The notes beneath the pieces were generated by a model. That model was not told the DNA's origin, did no database searches, and was given only the letters and a program-made list of their open reading frames with translations. Positions 1 to 8,400 of a DNA stretch of 64,000 nt are shown piece by piece (position 1 is the stretch's first letter; the number at the start of each line of letters is the position of its first letter). The stretch is from assembly GCF_030063365.1 (NCBI RefSeq), contig NZ_JASISY010000014.1, positions 38,130-102,129 of the forward strand, given 5' to 3'. Made by a program: the position numbers and the translations under genes. The DNA is from Cryobacterium sp. PH29-G1 (GTDB lineage: Bacteria; Actinomycetota; Actinomycetes; Actinomycetales; Microbacteriaceae).

Positions 1-676
1 CAAGGGACAACGTCGGCCGCGGATTACTCGCCGATCCAGGAGACGTTGGTTCTGCGGCATCCAGATCGAAGCGGCGATAGAGGAAGCGGGCGAGGAGCTG
101 AGCGCGTATCGCGCCAGCAGTCCGAATTAAGGCCTCATGACTCATGGTGAGAAGAGACTCGCGCACTGGACTCGGTGTAGGGCCGGAGCGGTTGAGGCGA
201 TGGATCGGCGTCACCTGCACGGATGCCGTCACGCGCTCCAACTCGGCGATGTCCTCGCTCCACACCGTGGAACCGTTCGTCGGAATCGTCCATGCCTCTT
301 CGCCGGCGAGCAGCTTGGTCGCACTCACGAAACGCTCGTCCTTTCCGAGCAGACCTCGCAACCGTAGCCGAAGTTTTCCGACCGGGGTCGCCTTCGCCTC
401 GTCGATCATGAACCGCCGGATGGACGTGAGCAATAACCGTTCTAATGAGCGGTCGTCCGTCGCTAACACCACGCACCCGACTGCCATGCCGGACCCGCGC
501 GCACTAGAAAGGATGCTCCCGACGTAATCGAGAACGGCCTGATCCGACCAGCTTCCATGCCCAAGTGGAGGGGGAAACGATTTGGTTCGGCCCGTCTGGC
601 CCACGAGGCGAATCAGTAGATCGACCGTTTCCGGTCCAACCACGCCCGACTCGGTCAGCTCTTGGAACGCTGACAT
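1..676 (-). CDS. Hypothetical protein, truncated by the window edge
   Basis: An open minus-strand frame runs from an ATG at 676 to the window edge with no stop, giving about 225 residues. The N-terminus reads MSAFQELTESGVVGPETVDL. The product is soluble-looking, with a central arginine-rich stretch around residues 85-115 and near the truncated end a segment beginning HEALIRTAGAIRAQLLARF that could be helical. I recognise no domain. GC3-biased codons throughout support real coding. TTG and GTG codons directly upstream (677-682) could also serve as start. It is separated by about 230 bp from the convergent-in-direction hydrolase operon on the same strand, so it is probably its own transcript. 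Confidence 0.6.
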   Translation of the reverse strand, partial: MSAFQELTESGVVGPETVDLLIRLVGQTGRTKSFPPPLGHGSWSDQAVLDYVGSILSSARGSGMAVGCVVLATDDRSLERLLLTSIRRFMIDEAKATPVGKLRLRLRGLLGKDERFVSATKLLAGEEAWTIPTNGSTVWSEDIAELERVTASVQVTPIHRLNRSGPTPSPVRESLLTMSHEALIRTAGAIRAQLLARFLYRRFDLDAAEPTSPGSASNPRPTLSL

Positions 677-908
677 CAACACGACCCTCGACTAGAGAAC
701 AACCTTCCGTTCAACCTAGCGCCTACGACCGACTGATTCCGCGCACGAAGCGAGCAGACAATCACTCTTGCAGTTGTCGCATAACCCTAGGAATACGACG
801 CGTCGCGCTGTCGCGATGACGGCACGTCTCTGTGTCGCGGAAATTCGCGGGCCGGAGATTCTCACATCTATATCTCGTAAGTGTCTGGCCGGGTTGGCGT
901 ACTCATCG

Positions 909-2096
909 TTAGTTGCGAGACACCCAACCCCCAGCTTCTTCTTGAAACGGTAGACGGTGTAGCCATCCTGAGAAGGTGGTCCCCCAGAGCTCGGGGCTTC
1001 TGTTCCATTCGAGCGTGTGCGGTGCTGGCGGTAGCTCGACGAGCTTGACCAGACCTTTGTGGGCATGGGCGAACGCCTTTGACAGGGCGATCGGAACGGA
1101 CCGGTCGCCGGAGCTGTGCAGCACCAGGGTTGGGACGAGAAGGTCGTCGCCGTCGATCCAGTCGAGTTGAGAGAGGTCTACATGCTCCTGTAGGCCGGTT
1201 GCCCGACTCCACAACGGGCTGCGTAGCGCCCGCATCGCCAAGTGCGTCACGAATGCTGGCACGCGCGCTCGACGGCTGGCGGCGAGGATCGTCGACCGCC
1301 AATCCGTGACCGGGGCGATGAGGCACAGCCCGGCGATTCGCTCCCGATGCCGGGATGACCGGGTGAGCTGCAGCGCGATCATCGCGCCCATTGACCAGCC
1401 GACGAGGATGATGTTTTCGGCGCCGTGGGCCATGGCGTAGTCGAGGGCCGCGTCCACATCGCGCCACTCGGTCTGGCCCAGCATCGACTTTCTATCGCGC
1501 GAGCTCGGGGCCTCGTGGTCGTTCCGGTACGAGACCACAAGCGACGAGAGGCCGGCACGGTGGGCGACCGGAACGCCGCGCAACGGGCCAGCCCGGGTCG
1601 CGCCCTGACCGTGGATATGGATTGCCCAGGTCGAGGACGGCGGCTGGTCGGTAGGCGCATCGAAACGGTAGGCCGGAGCCGGACCGAGAGCGGTCGGGAT
1701 GGTGACGGCGGTGAACGGCAGGCCAACATCCGTTGCTTGAGACGGCACGACACCGCTCCACCTGGCCGGTTGGCCTGCTCGAAGCGGAGTACCGCGGGAG
1801 CTGACTACCTCGCGCGTGACGAGGAAGGCGCGTTCATCGACGGCGATGACCCGACCGAGCTGCGCGTAGCCGCGGCCGGAGTCGAACCAGATCGCGTAGT
1901 GGCCGGGCGCCCGCGTCGCCTCGTTTGACGGCAGAGTCACGGTGCGAGGTACGGAGGCATCGTCGACCGCGATCACGCGGAGTGGTTCGCGCCTCGGCGC
2001 ATCCGTTCCCACGATCTGTTTGACGACGGCCAGGTTCGCAACAGCGATGCCGCCGACGGCGAGAGCGCCCGCGGTCAGGACGTAGCCGAATTTCAC
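909..2096 (-). CDS. Membrane-anchored alpha/beta hydrolase
   Basis: A serine hydrolase of the alpha/beta fold. The first ~30 residues form one hydrophobic helix without a lipobox, so the enzyme is likely anchored with its catalytic domain outside. The nucleophile elbow is GWSMG (residues 233-237, Ser235); an acid candidate lies in SSGDRSVP and the histidine in APHTLEW near the C-terminus, so the triad looks complete. IHGQG at ~161-165 would be the oxyanion-loop HG. Substrate unknown. The start overlaps the stop of the upstream membrane-protein gene by 4 nt (ATGA), so it is translationally coupled as the last gene of the XRE-IrrE-membrane-hydrolase operon. The last residues coincide with a repeated TTGCGAGACAC sequence seen elsewhere, so the extreme C-terminus may be modified by an insertion. 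Confidence 0.85.
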   Translation of the reverse strand: MKFGYVLTAGALAVGGIAVANLAVVKQIVGTDAPRREPLRVIAVDDASVPRTVTLPSNEATRAPGHYAIWFDSGRGYAQLGRVIAVDERAFLVTREVVSSRGTPLRAGQPARWSGVVPSQATDVGLPFTAVTIPTALGPAPAYRFDAPTDQPPSSTWAIHIHGQGATRAGPLRGVPVAHRAGLSSLVVSYRNDHEAPSSRDRKSMLGQTEWRDVDAALDYAMAHGAENIILVGWSMGAMIALQLTRSSRHRERIAGLCLIAPVTDWRSTILAASRRARVPAFVTHLAMRALRSPLWSRATGLQEHVDLSQLDWIDGDDLLVPTLVLHSSGDRSVPIALSKAFAHAHKGLVKLVELPPAPHTLEWNRSPELWGTTFSGWLHRLPFQEEAGGWVSRN

Positions 2097-3073
2097 GCGG
2101 ATGCGCTCTGCGCGCCGATGTGCGTCTCGGTCGCCGTGAGCAACGCGAGATCCTCATCGGTGAGCCGATCGCGAACGCTCGGGTCGAATAGGAGAGCGTC
2201 ACGGATTTCGACCAACGTGCGGTGCACAACGGTGTCGACGTCGCGTGACGCCATGCCTGGGGTGTTTCGGTGAGTCTCGTCACCCAACTCGACGTGCTGG
2301 GCAGACACGTCGTTCCAGATTCGGGTGAGGTCGGGGAGAACATCCTGCAGTTTCCGCCGGTCGATCCTCTTGCTGACCCACCCCAGAATCGGTGGGAGGG
2401 ACAGCCCGAGGCAGAGGAGCAGGATCGCGGCCATATTCAGCACGTTGTAGGCACTTGCGAACAGTGCCACGAGGGGCATCGCCCCGAAGACGTGCGCGAG
2501 GTCCATGCCCACCACGCTGAGCACGGTGAGAACGGCGCCGCCGCAGCCAGCGCCCACGATGCGGAACCCGAGCCGACGAGCGGGGGTGCTCATTCGCCCT
2601 GCAAAGCGCAGGCAGATCGTTCCCGTCAGAGCGACGACGATGCCCAGGTAGGTGAATTGGATTAGGGAGTAGGCGGCCGCTGCCGGCTGGTGGCCGTAGT
2701 CCTGCATGAACGAGCCCGAGGTCTCGGGCGCGTCGATGAAAACAAAGGCCGTCACCATGAGGCTGGCTGTGACGATGGCCCCGATGCGAAACGGCCTGTC
2801 CGCCGCGCGCGCGCGGCTGGGTGACGACGCCCGCAGGATGGCCCGGGAGAGGAAGTAGACGCCCAGGAGAAGCAAGAGGTTGGCGGGCAGGTCCGCATAG
2901 TTGCGGCCCCCGAGGAGCCCGTCTGTCGCGAAGTACACAGCATCGATATTCAGAGTCAGCGAGACCGCAATCATGACGGCGGCATAGAGAATACTCTGAT
3001 CAGTGCGTCGGCGGGTGCCTATTGCCAGCGCGCCCACGAGTCCCCAGAGGGCCAGGGCGATGATCAGTTGCAT
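2093..3073 (-). CDS. Multi-pass membrane protein (MAB_1171c-like putative transporter family)
   Basis: A 326-residue protein with about seven hydrophobic segments in the first ~225 residues followed by a soluble C-terminal domain of ~100 residues. The C-terminal part contains GMASRDVDTVVHRTLVEIRD, a pattern I associate with actinobacterial proteins named MAB_1171c-family putative transporters, which often sit beside ImmA/IrrE and XRE genes; that family link is from memory. It starts 1 nt inside the stop of the IrrE gene (TAATG) and overlaps the hydrolase start by 4 nt, so it is locked into the operon. It may act as a sensor or exporter for a signal processed by the protease or hydrolase, which is inference only. 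Confidence 0.75.
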   Translation of the reverse strand: MQLIIALALWGLVGALAIGTRRRTDQSILYAAVMIAVSLTLNIDAVYFATDGLLGGRNYADLPANLLLLLGVYFLSRAILRASSPSRARAADRPFRIGAIVTASLMVTAFVFIDAPETSGSFMQDYGHQPAAAAYSLIQFTYLGIVVALTGTICLRFAGRMSTPARRLGFRIVGAGCGGAVLTVLSVVGMDLAHVFGAMPLVALFASAYNVLNMAAILLLCLGLSLPPILGWVSKRIDRRKLQDVLPDLTRIWNDVSAQHVELGDETHRNTPGMASRDVDTVVHRTLVEIRDALLFDPSVRDRLTDEDLALLTATETHIGAQSASA

Positions 3074-3576
3074 TATCCGAAGACTCCCTCGAAGCCCTCG
3101 GGCTCTTTGGTGCTGGTGCGGATCGCGCTGGCCAGGAGATCGGCCAGCGCTTCGGCGGCCAACTCGAATTCATCACGAAAATCCGAACGGCCGAATGCGC
3201 TCACCGGGCCATCCGCTTCGAGCAAGACACCGTGCAGGGTCGGGCCGGCGACCTCGTCGTGGCGCAAGATCATATGGGACAGCTCGTGGCAGACGATTTG
3301 CTGCCGGTGGTGTTCCGAATCGGTTTCGGCGTGGAAGATCAGATCGTCATTTTCGCGGGGCAGCCAGAGCCCGCAGATTTCGGTTCCGTTGAGCAGCGGC
3401 GAGGTTGTGATCGAGATGTGCGTCTTTCTCGATTCCTCAACGAGGGACACGATGCTCGAGATCGACACCCGATCGGGGAGGGCCAATGCCGTAAATGCGG
3501 CAGTGGCTCGTTTTCGAGGGGTGCGGCTATCCCCGGGAGCCGACGCGTCAGTTCTTTTTTTCACTGGCCGGTCCAT
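3073..3576 (-). CDS. ImmA/IrrE-family metallopeptidase
   Basis: A 167-residue protein with the zinc-protease motif HELSH at residues 97-101 (His97, Glu98, His101) inside the sequence CHELSHMILRHDE. Proteins of this family cleave or relieve XRE-type repressors; ImmA of ICEBs1 and IrrE of Deinococcus are the models. The partner here is almost certainly the XRE regulator just upstream, whose reading frame overlaps this one by 29 nt. The large overlap leaves the precise start open, but the chosen ATG keeps a basic N-terminus and there is no later ATG before conserved sequence. Genes downstream (membrane protein, hydrolase) are overlapping and presumably induced with it. Confidence 0.85.
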   Translation of the reverse strand: MDRPVKKRTDASAPGDSRTPRKRATAAFTALALPDRVSISSIVSLVEESRKTHISITTSPLLNGTEICGLWLPRENDDLIFHAETDSEHHRQQIVCHELSHMILRHDEVAGPTLHGVLLEADGPVSAFGRSDFRDEFELAAEALADLLASAIRTSTKEPEGFEGVFG

Positions 3577-4012
3577 CGATTACCTGGTTCAGAATCTCCG
3601 TTATCGCTCGCAGAGTGGGTGGTGAAACCTCGCCCAGCGTTCGAGCGGCAAAAGTGCGCACCTTGGCCGCACGCATGGCCGCAATCAGCTCGTTCACCGC
3701 CGCGATTCGATCGGGTTCGGCGACATCGGCACCGCCGAGGAGATAGTCGGCGTTGACCTCAAAGTACGCCGCCAAACCGCGCAGGAGGGTTTCGTCGGTG
3801 ACCAGGTATCCGCTGCCGCTGAGCATGTACGACCACCGGGCACGGGACAGACTCACCCCGCGATCGTCTAGAGCGGCGGCGATCTCACGATAGGTCAGAG
3901 GCTGACCTCGTTCAGCAGTGACAGCATCCAGAAGCAAGTTCAGCTTGCTCGCCAGGGTATACCTGGCGTGTTCGTCTGGGGACTCATGGTCATCGGGACG
4001 CTGTTCAGTCAA
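3548..4012 (-). CDS. XRE-like helix-turn-helix regulator
   Basis: A 154-residue protein whose first ~80 residues form an XRE-like domain: a conserved TYREIAAALDDRG helix-turn-helix at ~40-52, followed by ARWSYMLSGSGYLVTDETLL. FEVNADYLLGG near residue 88 is the classic XRE tail motif. The C-terminal part is helical and could dimerise or be the substrate of the adjacent ImmA/IrrE protease. This is the first gene of the four-gene operon and probably its repressor. It diverges from the winged-helix gene at 4178, with about 165 bp between the two starts. Confidence 0.85.
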   Translation of the reverse strand: MTEQRPDDHESPDEHARYTLASKLNLLLDAVTAERGQPLTYREIAAALDDRGVSLSRARWSYMLSGSGYLVTDETLLRGLAAYFEVNADYLLGGADVAEPDRIAAVNELIAAMRAAKVRTFAARTLGEVSPPTLRAITEILNQVIDGPASEKKN

Positions 4013-4105
4013 TCTGGCCTTCTCGCTCGTTGGGACAATTCACGCGACCGACCCATCGTGTACCCGGTCACCGCGACGTGCACACTCAATTTTACCTCAG
4101 CTGGA

Positions 4106-4141
4106 CATGCCTAGCTAGACGTGCCTAGAGTGTTAGGCATG
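4106..4141. promoter_or_regulatory. Inverted-repeat operator upstream of winged-helix gene
   Basis: CATGCCTAG at 4106-4114 and TTAGGCATG at 4133-4141 are an inverted repeat with one mismatch; a third half-site, TGCCTAG, lies between them at 4122-4128. The array sits between two divergent regulator genes and just upstream of the ATG at 4178, so it is a likely operator for the winged-helix protein or the XRE protein. Confidence 0.5.
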
Positions 4142-4177
4142 CCCAGCTGCTCAAGAATCGTAGAAAGTGACGTGCGG

Positions 4178-4438
4178 ATGAGTGAACTTATTGCCCGACG
4201 CTCGGTCGCGAACATCGTTCGATCCTTGGCGCTGAAAGGTCCGTTGACGTGTGGTGAGTTGACGTCGTCGACACGCGCAGTGGAAAGTGCGGTGAGCCGC
4301 GACCTTGCCGTGTTGAGGGAATGTGACTTCGTCGACGAGGTGCGCAGCGACCGGAGCGCCGAGGCCACGTACGTGCTGAACAATGCGGTGCTAGTCGCTG
4401 CGGCAACGGCGCACGTCGACTACGTTTTGGGGCGGTGA
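4178..4438 (+). CDS. Small winged-helix (ArsR-like) DNA-binding protein
   Basis: An 86-residue protein starting MSELIARRSVANIVRSLA, with a winged-helix layout: helix 1, CGELTSSTRAVESAVSRDL as recognition region (residues ~27-45), then a beta-wing (EVRSDRSAEATYVLN). Longer starts exist at 4121 (GTG) and 4139 (ATG), but 4139 lies inside the inverted-repeat operator, so I prefer 4178, which has a weak GAAAG upstream. Likely a local regulator of plasmid maintenance genes. It resembles in size and fold the protein at 42787, the other regulator flanking the core of the element. Confidence 0.65.
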   Translation: MSELIARRSVANIVRSLALKGPLTCGELTSSTRAVESAVSRDLAVLRECDFVDEVRSDRSAEATYVLNNAVLVAAATAHVDYVLGR

Positions 4439-4597
4439 CGGATGCTGGCTTCTCCCTTCATCCACGTCTCCCCCGCGGCTGTGTGCTCGGCATCCGCATC
4501 GATAAAGCAGGCTGAAAGACAGGGCATCAGGCGTTTCATTGCGACACGCCGACCCACCTTCGGAGTTTCTGTTTCAGGGAGCCGATATGGTCGGGTC

Positions 4598-4831
4598 ATG
4601 CCACCTCAACGGACTTACGGCGGGCGCAAGAGCAAAGGCGATCGCCAACCACTGCTTTCCCGTGTTCCGTCGCCGATCGCGGACGCAGTCCGCGACTGCG
4701 CTGAAGAGCGAGGAATGACTCTGAGCGATTACATCGCTTCAGTTCTCGCGCGAGACGTCGGCTTGTCCGCGCTCGTGCCCCAGGCATCTATTCGTCACGA
4801 TGAGGAGCTGCCCATCAGTCAGGTCGCTTAA
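4598..4831 (+). CDS. Small ribbon-helix-helix-like protein
   Basis: A 77-residue basic protein starting MPPQRTYGGRKSKGDRQPLL, with CAEERGMTLSDYIASVLARD at ~36-55 resembling the helix-turn-helix pair of ribbon-helix-helix (Arc/MetJ-like) proteins. The reading frame is open further upstream, but the ATG at 4598 has a CAGGGAG ribosome site and begins the well-behaved basic N-terminus. It sits immediately before the replication initiator and is followed by a strong hairpin terminator, so it may control copy number or replication gene expression; that role is inferred. Confidence 0.6.
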   Translation: MPPQRTYGGRKSKGDRQPLLSRVPSPIADAVRDCAEERGMTLSDYIASVLARDVGLSALVPQASIRHDEELPISQVA

Positions 4832-4839
4832 ACGAAAGA

Positions 4840-4866
4840 GCCCGTCGCTTTCGCGACGGGCTTCAT
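4840..4866 (+). terminator. Rho-independent terminator
   Basis: Perfect 9-bp stem GCCCGTCGC (4840-4848) / GCGACGGGC (4853-4861) with a TTTC loop, followed by a short T-rich tail (TTCATAAGTTT). It lies 9 nt after the stop of the small ribbon-helix-helix-like gene and insulates the replication gene. Confidence 0.8.
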
Positions 4867-4953
4867 AAGTTTCGTAGCTCAAACCCTCTGCAGCTTCCCG
4901 GCCCCTGAGGTAAGAGCTAATCCAGATCAACAGCCCTCACGGGAGGTTTCTCT

Positions 4954-6912
4954 ATGCAACAGAGCATAGCGCAAGTGACGCTCGATGCACCTGAATTGGT
5001 GTTCGGCGTGTCTACGTCTGAGTGGACCCCCTGGGATTTGACGCGCCACATCAGTCCGCGTGACCATGTGCGTGCCATGGTGCGTGAGGCTGACGGCCAG
5101 TTACACATCAATCAGTACCCGAGGCTGCACCGGGTCGGGCAGGTAGCACCGACGACGCCGTGGTGCATTCGTCTGGCCGATGCCGCGCATCAGTTCCGGT
5201 TGTTGTGCTTCGACTTTGACGCGAAGACTCCCGACGTAGTAGAGAACGCCGTCGACGATTGTGACGCCCTTTCTGGCGTCCTGGATGAGCTCGGGATTGC
5301 TCACGTGGTCTGCCAGTCGTCGGCTGGTGGTGGCCGTCACGTCTGGATTGGCGTGGCCGGTGGGGCTTCCCCCGCTATCGTCGCCTCTGTCGCGAGCGAG
5401 GCCCATGCTACGTACGGAACCCTGGACCATGGCATGCTCCTGAATGCCGCCGAGGGCGCCGCGCGGCCGCCCGGTGCGCCGCACCGGGACGGCAGCACCT
5501 CGACGGTGCTCCGCGGCCGGCTCGACGCGCTCACCGTCCCCCTGACGACGCCCGGCGACCTGGAACGGCTCGCCGTGGTGCTCCGTGAGCGGAAACCGGC
5601 CCTCCGCCACGTGGACACGCGGCCGTCTGGCCCGGTCGATGGTTTGCACCGCACCCACCGGGCCCTGAGCGCCACCGGTGAAGGCCACATGGCGACCGTC
5701 GACGGGGGGAGCAACCCGTCTTGGACGGGCTTCATGTGCCTGTTGACCGCGACCAGTGCCGGGTGGACGCTCGGCGACGTCGAGCACGCTGCAAAAACGG
5801 CCCCAGGCATGGAGCATTACCGCACGAAGAACACCGGGCGTGGAACCCGCCGCCCCCGCAGTGCGGGCGAGGCCCGTGACCGGTTGGCTCGCCAGTGGAC
5901 CAAGGCGCAGCAGTATGCGGCGCTTCAGCGACCGCTTGCTGCCGTGCACGAGCCCGCCGACCTAACCGAGTTGGCTCAGATCGTCACCGACGTCGATGAC
6001 CTCCTGACTCGTCTGCGGGTAAATGTAGGCCGTTGGGGTCGTAAGGAGTCGGCCGTTTCCCAGCGCACAGTCCTGATTGCTCTGGCTTATCTGACTCTCC
6101 AGACCGGGAAGCACGCTGTAGCGGCCTCGATCCGTGATCTGGCCCTGATGTCGGGCCTGGGCCGCACGACCGCAGCAGACGCCCTCCATGCTCTGCTGGA
6201 TGCTGGATTCATCCAGCAGGTGCGCAATTCGGACGGCGGAAATGCCGCCGAATGGGAGTTAATCCCGAAGTTTTCCACAGCCCCTCGTACAGTCCGGTCA
6301 CAACTAATTAATAACCCCCGCCCCCCTCCCGAAATTTTCTCTCTGCGAGCCTCGCTCGTGCGAACCATCGAGAACGATCTGACTGACCAACAGCATGACC
6401 TTTTCACTCGTGCCGGTCTGGGTCATCTCACGGGCAGGGTCTACGCGCTGCTGCGCGAGCATACCGCCCTGACGATTGACTCTGCTGCTCGGCTACTGGG
6501 TGTTTCCTCCCGCTACACCACCACGATCCTGAGCCGACTACAGCGACACCGCCTCGTTATCAGACACCCCCAGGGGTGGGCCAGGTCACGGCGGGACCTC
6601 CGCGCCCAGGCGGCACGTGTCCTCGGCGTGGCTGGCGTTTTGGAGGCCCGGCGTGCGTTGTATCGGGCGGAGCGGGTGGTGTGGGCGTGGTGGCTAGCTG
6701 AATGTGCCACGATGACCAGCATGCCCAGACAGCGACCGCGTCGGCCACACGTGTTGAGCCGGGCGTTGTTTGAGGCCAGTGCGCCCGGTGAGCGGGTGTG
6801 GCCCCGGTACCCACGCTCGAGCGACGGCCGGGCCAACCACCGTGAGGCCCGTGGTTATGTCGATGAGGGTGTGCTGTATCCGGAGAACCGCTGGCAGCTC
6901 TCTGTCGCGTAA
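4954..6912 (+). CDS. Plasmid replication initiator with AEP primase-polymerase domain
   Basis: A 652-residue protein. The N-terminal ~230 residues match the archaeo-eukaryotic primase/PrimPol layout: metal-binding FDFD (Asp87, Asp89) and the downstream GGGRHVW (His130), with further conserved GAPHRDGS. The middle (~370-440) and C-terminal (~480-560) parts contain two winged-helix-like segments (for example LIALAYLTLQTGKHAVAASI and TIDSAARLLGVSSRYTTTIL) suited to origin binding. An ideal GGGAGGT ribosome site lies 6 nt before the ATG. Such primase-helix fusions are replication proteins of actinobacterial plasmids. The protein would open or prime the origin, probably nearby in 4.8-7.2 kb. Confidence 0.8.
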   Translation: MQQSIAQVTLDAPELVFGVSTSEWTPWDLTRHISPRDHVRAMVREADGQLHINQYPRLHRVGQVAPTTPWCIRLADAAHQFRLLCFDFDAKTPDVVENAVDDCDALSGVLDELGIAHVVCQSSAGGGRHVWIGVAGGASPAIVASVASEAHATYGTLDHGMLLNAAEGAARPPGAPHRDGSTSTVLRGRLDALTVPLTTPGDLERLAVVLRERKPALRHVDTRPSGPVDGLHRTHRALSATGEGHMATVDGGSNPSWTGFMCLLTATSAGWTLGDVEHAAKTAPGMEHYRTKNTGRGTRRPRSAGEARDRLARQWTKAQQYAALQRPLAAVHEPADLTELAQIVTDVDDLLTRLRVNVGRWGRKESAVSQRTVLIALAYLTLQTGKHAVAASIRDLALMSGLGRTTAADALHALLDAGFIQQVRNSDGGNAAEWELIPKFSTAPRTVRSQLINNPRPPPEIFSLRASLVRTIENDLTDQQHDLFTRAGLGHLTGRVYALLREHTALTIDSAARLLGVSSRYTTTILSRLQRHRLVIRHPQGWARSRRDLRAQAARVLGVAGVLEARRALYRAERVVWAWWLAECATMTSMPRQRPRRPHVLSRALFEASAPGERVWPRYPRSSDGRANHREARGYVDEGVLYPENRWQLSVA

Positions 6913-7193
6913 ATTTCCGCTACGACCAGTCCTGGCGACTGACCTCCCAGCTTTCAATTCGGCGACCTTCAACGCGTTCAACCGTCTATCAGTGGTGGCT
7001 TGTGAAAAAGTGAAATATCCGACGATAGCGGGCATTTTTGGGTCAGCTCACGAAACGGAATAAATAACACGCTTAGAGTTTCCGGGTCGGCCCAGTTGTT
7101 GTTAGCGCACGTTTCCGTTCCATTGCTGCTCAGACCCCTAGTACAAACGCGGCGCAGAGCTGTCCGAATGCGGGGGCTTGAAATGAGTTGTCA
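6913..7193. other. Intergenic region, possible origin-proximal sequence
   Basis: About 280 bp between the convergent Rep and coiled-coil genes. It is more AT-rich than its neighbours, contains the tandem GTGAAA-AA-GTGAAA and a CGAAACGGAATA element (7051-7062) plus an inverted copy (AATGGAACGGAAAC on the minus strand, 7111-7124) that recur upstream of the coiled-coil gene. No convincing gene is visible. Confidence 0.4.
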
Positions 7194-8333
7194 TCACTTC
7201 TTTGGGTCGACAGACTTGGCAGGTTTCGTCGCGGTGTCAGCCAGCTCGATGGGCTGAGCCTCGGCCTTGTCGGCGCGCGTGCGCTGTGCACGCGCATCCT
7301 GTCTTGCTTCCGCCAGCTCGGCCCGCAGCTGGGTAAGCTGCTGATCCTGAGTCAGGCGCAGGTCGGCGACGCGCTGGTCGCCGTGCGCTGTCTCCCGTTC
7401 GGCGTCTGCCCGGGCCGCGTCGCGCTCGACTGTGACAGTGGCGACATGGCTGCGGAGGGCGCTGGTTTCTTCTCTGAGTTCGTCGCGTTGTGCACGCGCT
7501 TTCTCGAGCTCCTCCCGCACACCGACCGCGTCGGCCTCGGCTCGGTGCGCGCGCTCGGCTTCCGCATTTGCGCGGTCAACGGCTCCGCGGGCCCGCTCAT
7601 CGGCTTCCGCGCGTGCCGTGGCCGCGGACTCGGCACGCGCCAGTGCGGCCTCGCGGGCCTGTTCCGTTTCGGTGAGGCGTGTTTGAGTGAATGTGAGCTG
7701 CTCACGCAGCTCGGCCAGGTCGGCCTGAGCCTTCAGATCGCGGGTCTCCCCCGCGGTCCGGGTCGCAGCGAGTTCAGCGGTGACTCGGTTCAAGACCTCC
7801 CCCTGAGTCTCGAGCTGCTCGATGGCCCCGGCGAGACTCGCCTTCTGCTGGTCGGCAAACTCTGAAGCTTCCACGGCGGCAGCATCTGCCTCAACCCGTT
7901 CGGATTCTGCCTTGCGTTGGGCCTGTTCAGCCCGGCTCGCTCGAGCGGATGCGGCCGCCACCTGTTCCGCAGCATCCGCAGTGACGGACTCGATCTGCGC
8001 CGCGGCGGCATCGGGGTCGGCCACGGTTCGAAGCTCCTCGACCAGGGCATTGAGCTGCACACCGAGATGCTCGACCATCCCAGCGACCTGGCCGCGGATC
8101 TCGCTTGCGCGTTGGCGTGCAGCGTCGACCGGGCGCTTGTCGTCGTCGAGGTTGCGGGTGGGCTCGGCGGTGAGCTTGCGTCGGGCACGCCATGCCGCGG
8201 CCCGATTGTGGCCCTCGTCATTGCAATATTCGGGCGGCCGGCCGGTGCCAGCTTCGGCGGCGATCGCTGGGCGGTCGCAGCCCGGGAATCGGCACGTGCG
8301 CTGTTCGGTCTGCGTCTGCTCCTGGTCGCTCAT
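7194..8333 (-). CDS. Coiled-coil plasmid protein with N-terminal zinc-like motif (KfrA-like)
   Basis: A 379-residue protein starting MSDQEQTQTEQRTC. The first ~50 residues contain a Cys/His cluster (CRFPGC, then YCNDEGH) that looks like a small zinc-binding, DNA-binding head. Residues ~60-370 are almost uninterrupted Ala/Glu/Arg/Gln-rich heptads, a long coiled coil. This architecture parallels KfrA-type plasmid proteins, which bind their own operator and form filaments that assist partition. It is divergent from parA, with 208 bp between the starts, and that gap is full of repeats. An ATG 33 nt upstream (8366) is in frame, but the short extension is hydrophobic and unlikely. Confidence 0.75.
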   Translation of the reverse strand: MSDQEQTQTEQRTCRFPGCDRPAIAAEAGTGRPPEYCNDEGHNRAAAWRARRKLTAEPTRNLDDDKRPVDAARQRASEIRGQVAGMVEHLGVQLNALVEELRTVADPDAAAAQIESVTADAAEQVAAASARASRAEQAQRKAESERVEADAAAVEASEFADQQKASLAGAIEQLETQGEVLNRVTAELAATRTAGETRDLKAQADLAELREQLTFTQTRLTETEQAREAALARAESAATARAEADERARGAVDRANAEAERAHRAEADAVGVREELEKARAQRDELREETSALRSHVATVTVERDAARADAERETAHGDQRVADLRLTQDQQLTQLRAELAEARQDARAQRTRADKAEAQPIELADTATKPAKSVDPKK

Positions 8334-8344
8334 AGCGTCAGTGT

Positions 8345-8394
8345 AACAGAACGGAATACAAAACAACAGAACGTAACTGAATACGAAACGGAAC
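8345..8394. repeat. AACGGAA-type repeat cluster
   Basis: Three related units lie in tandem: AGAACGGAATA (8348-8358), AGAACGTAA (8368-8376) and ATACGAAACGGAAC (8381-8394). Two further copies lie downstream of the same coiled-coil gene at 7051 and, inverted, at 7111. The spacing and position just upstream of the coiled-coil gene suggest binding sites for that protein or iterons. Confidence 0.5.
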
Positions 8395-8400
8395 TAAACA

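Noticed and set aside
716..1066. A minus-strand 116-codon frame near the hydrolase 3' end
   Set aside because: It overlaps the hydrolase C-terminus out of frame, has no ribosome site and no family resemblance.
8345..8394. CRISPR-like short repeats
   Set aside because: Units are only ~10 bp, unequal and without uniform spacers; better read as protein-binding sites.
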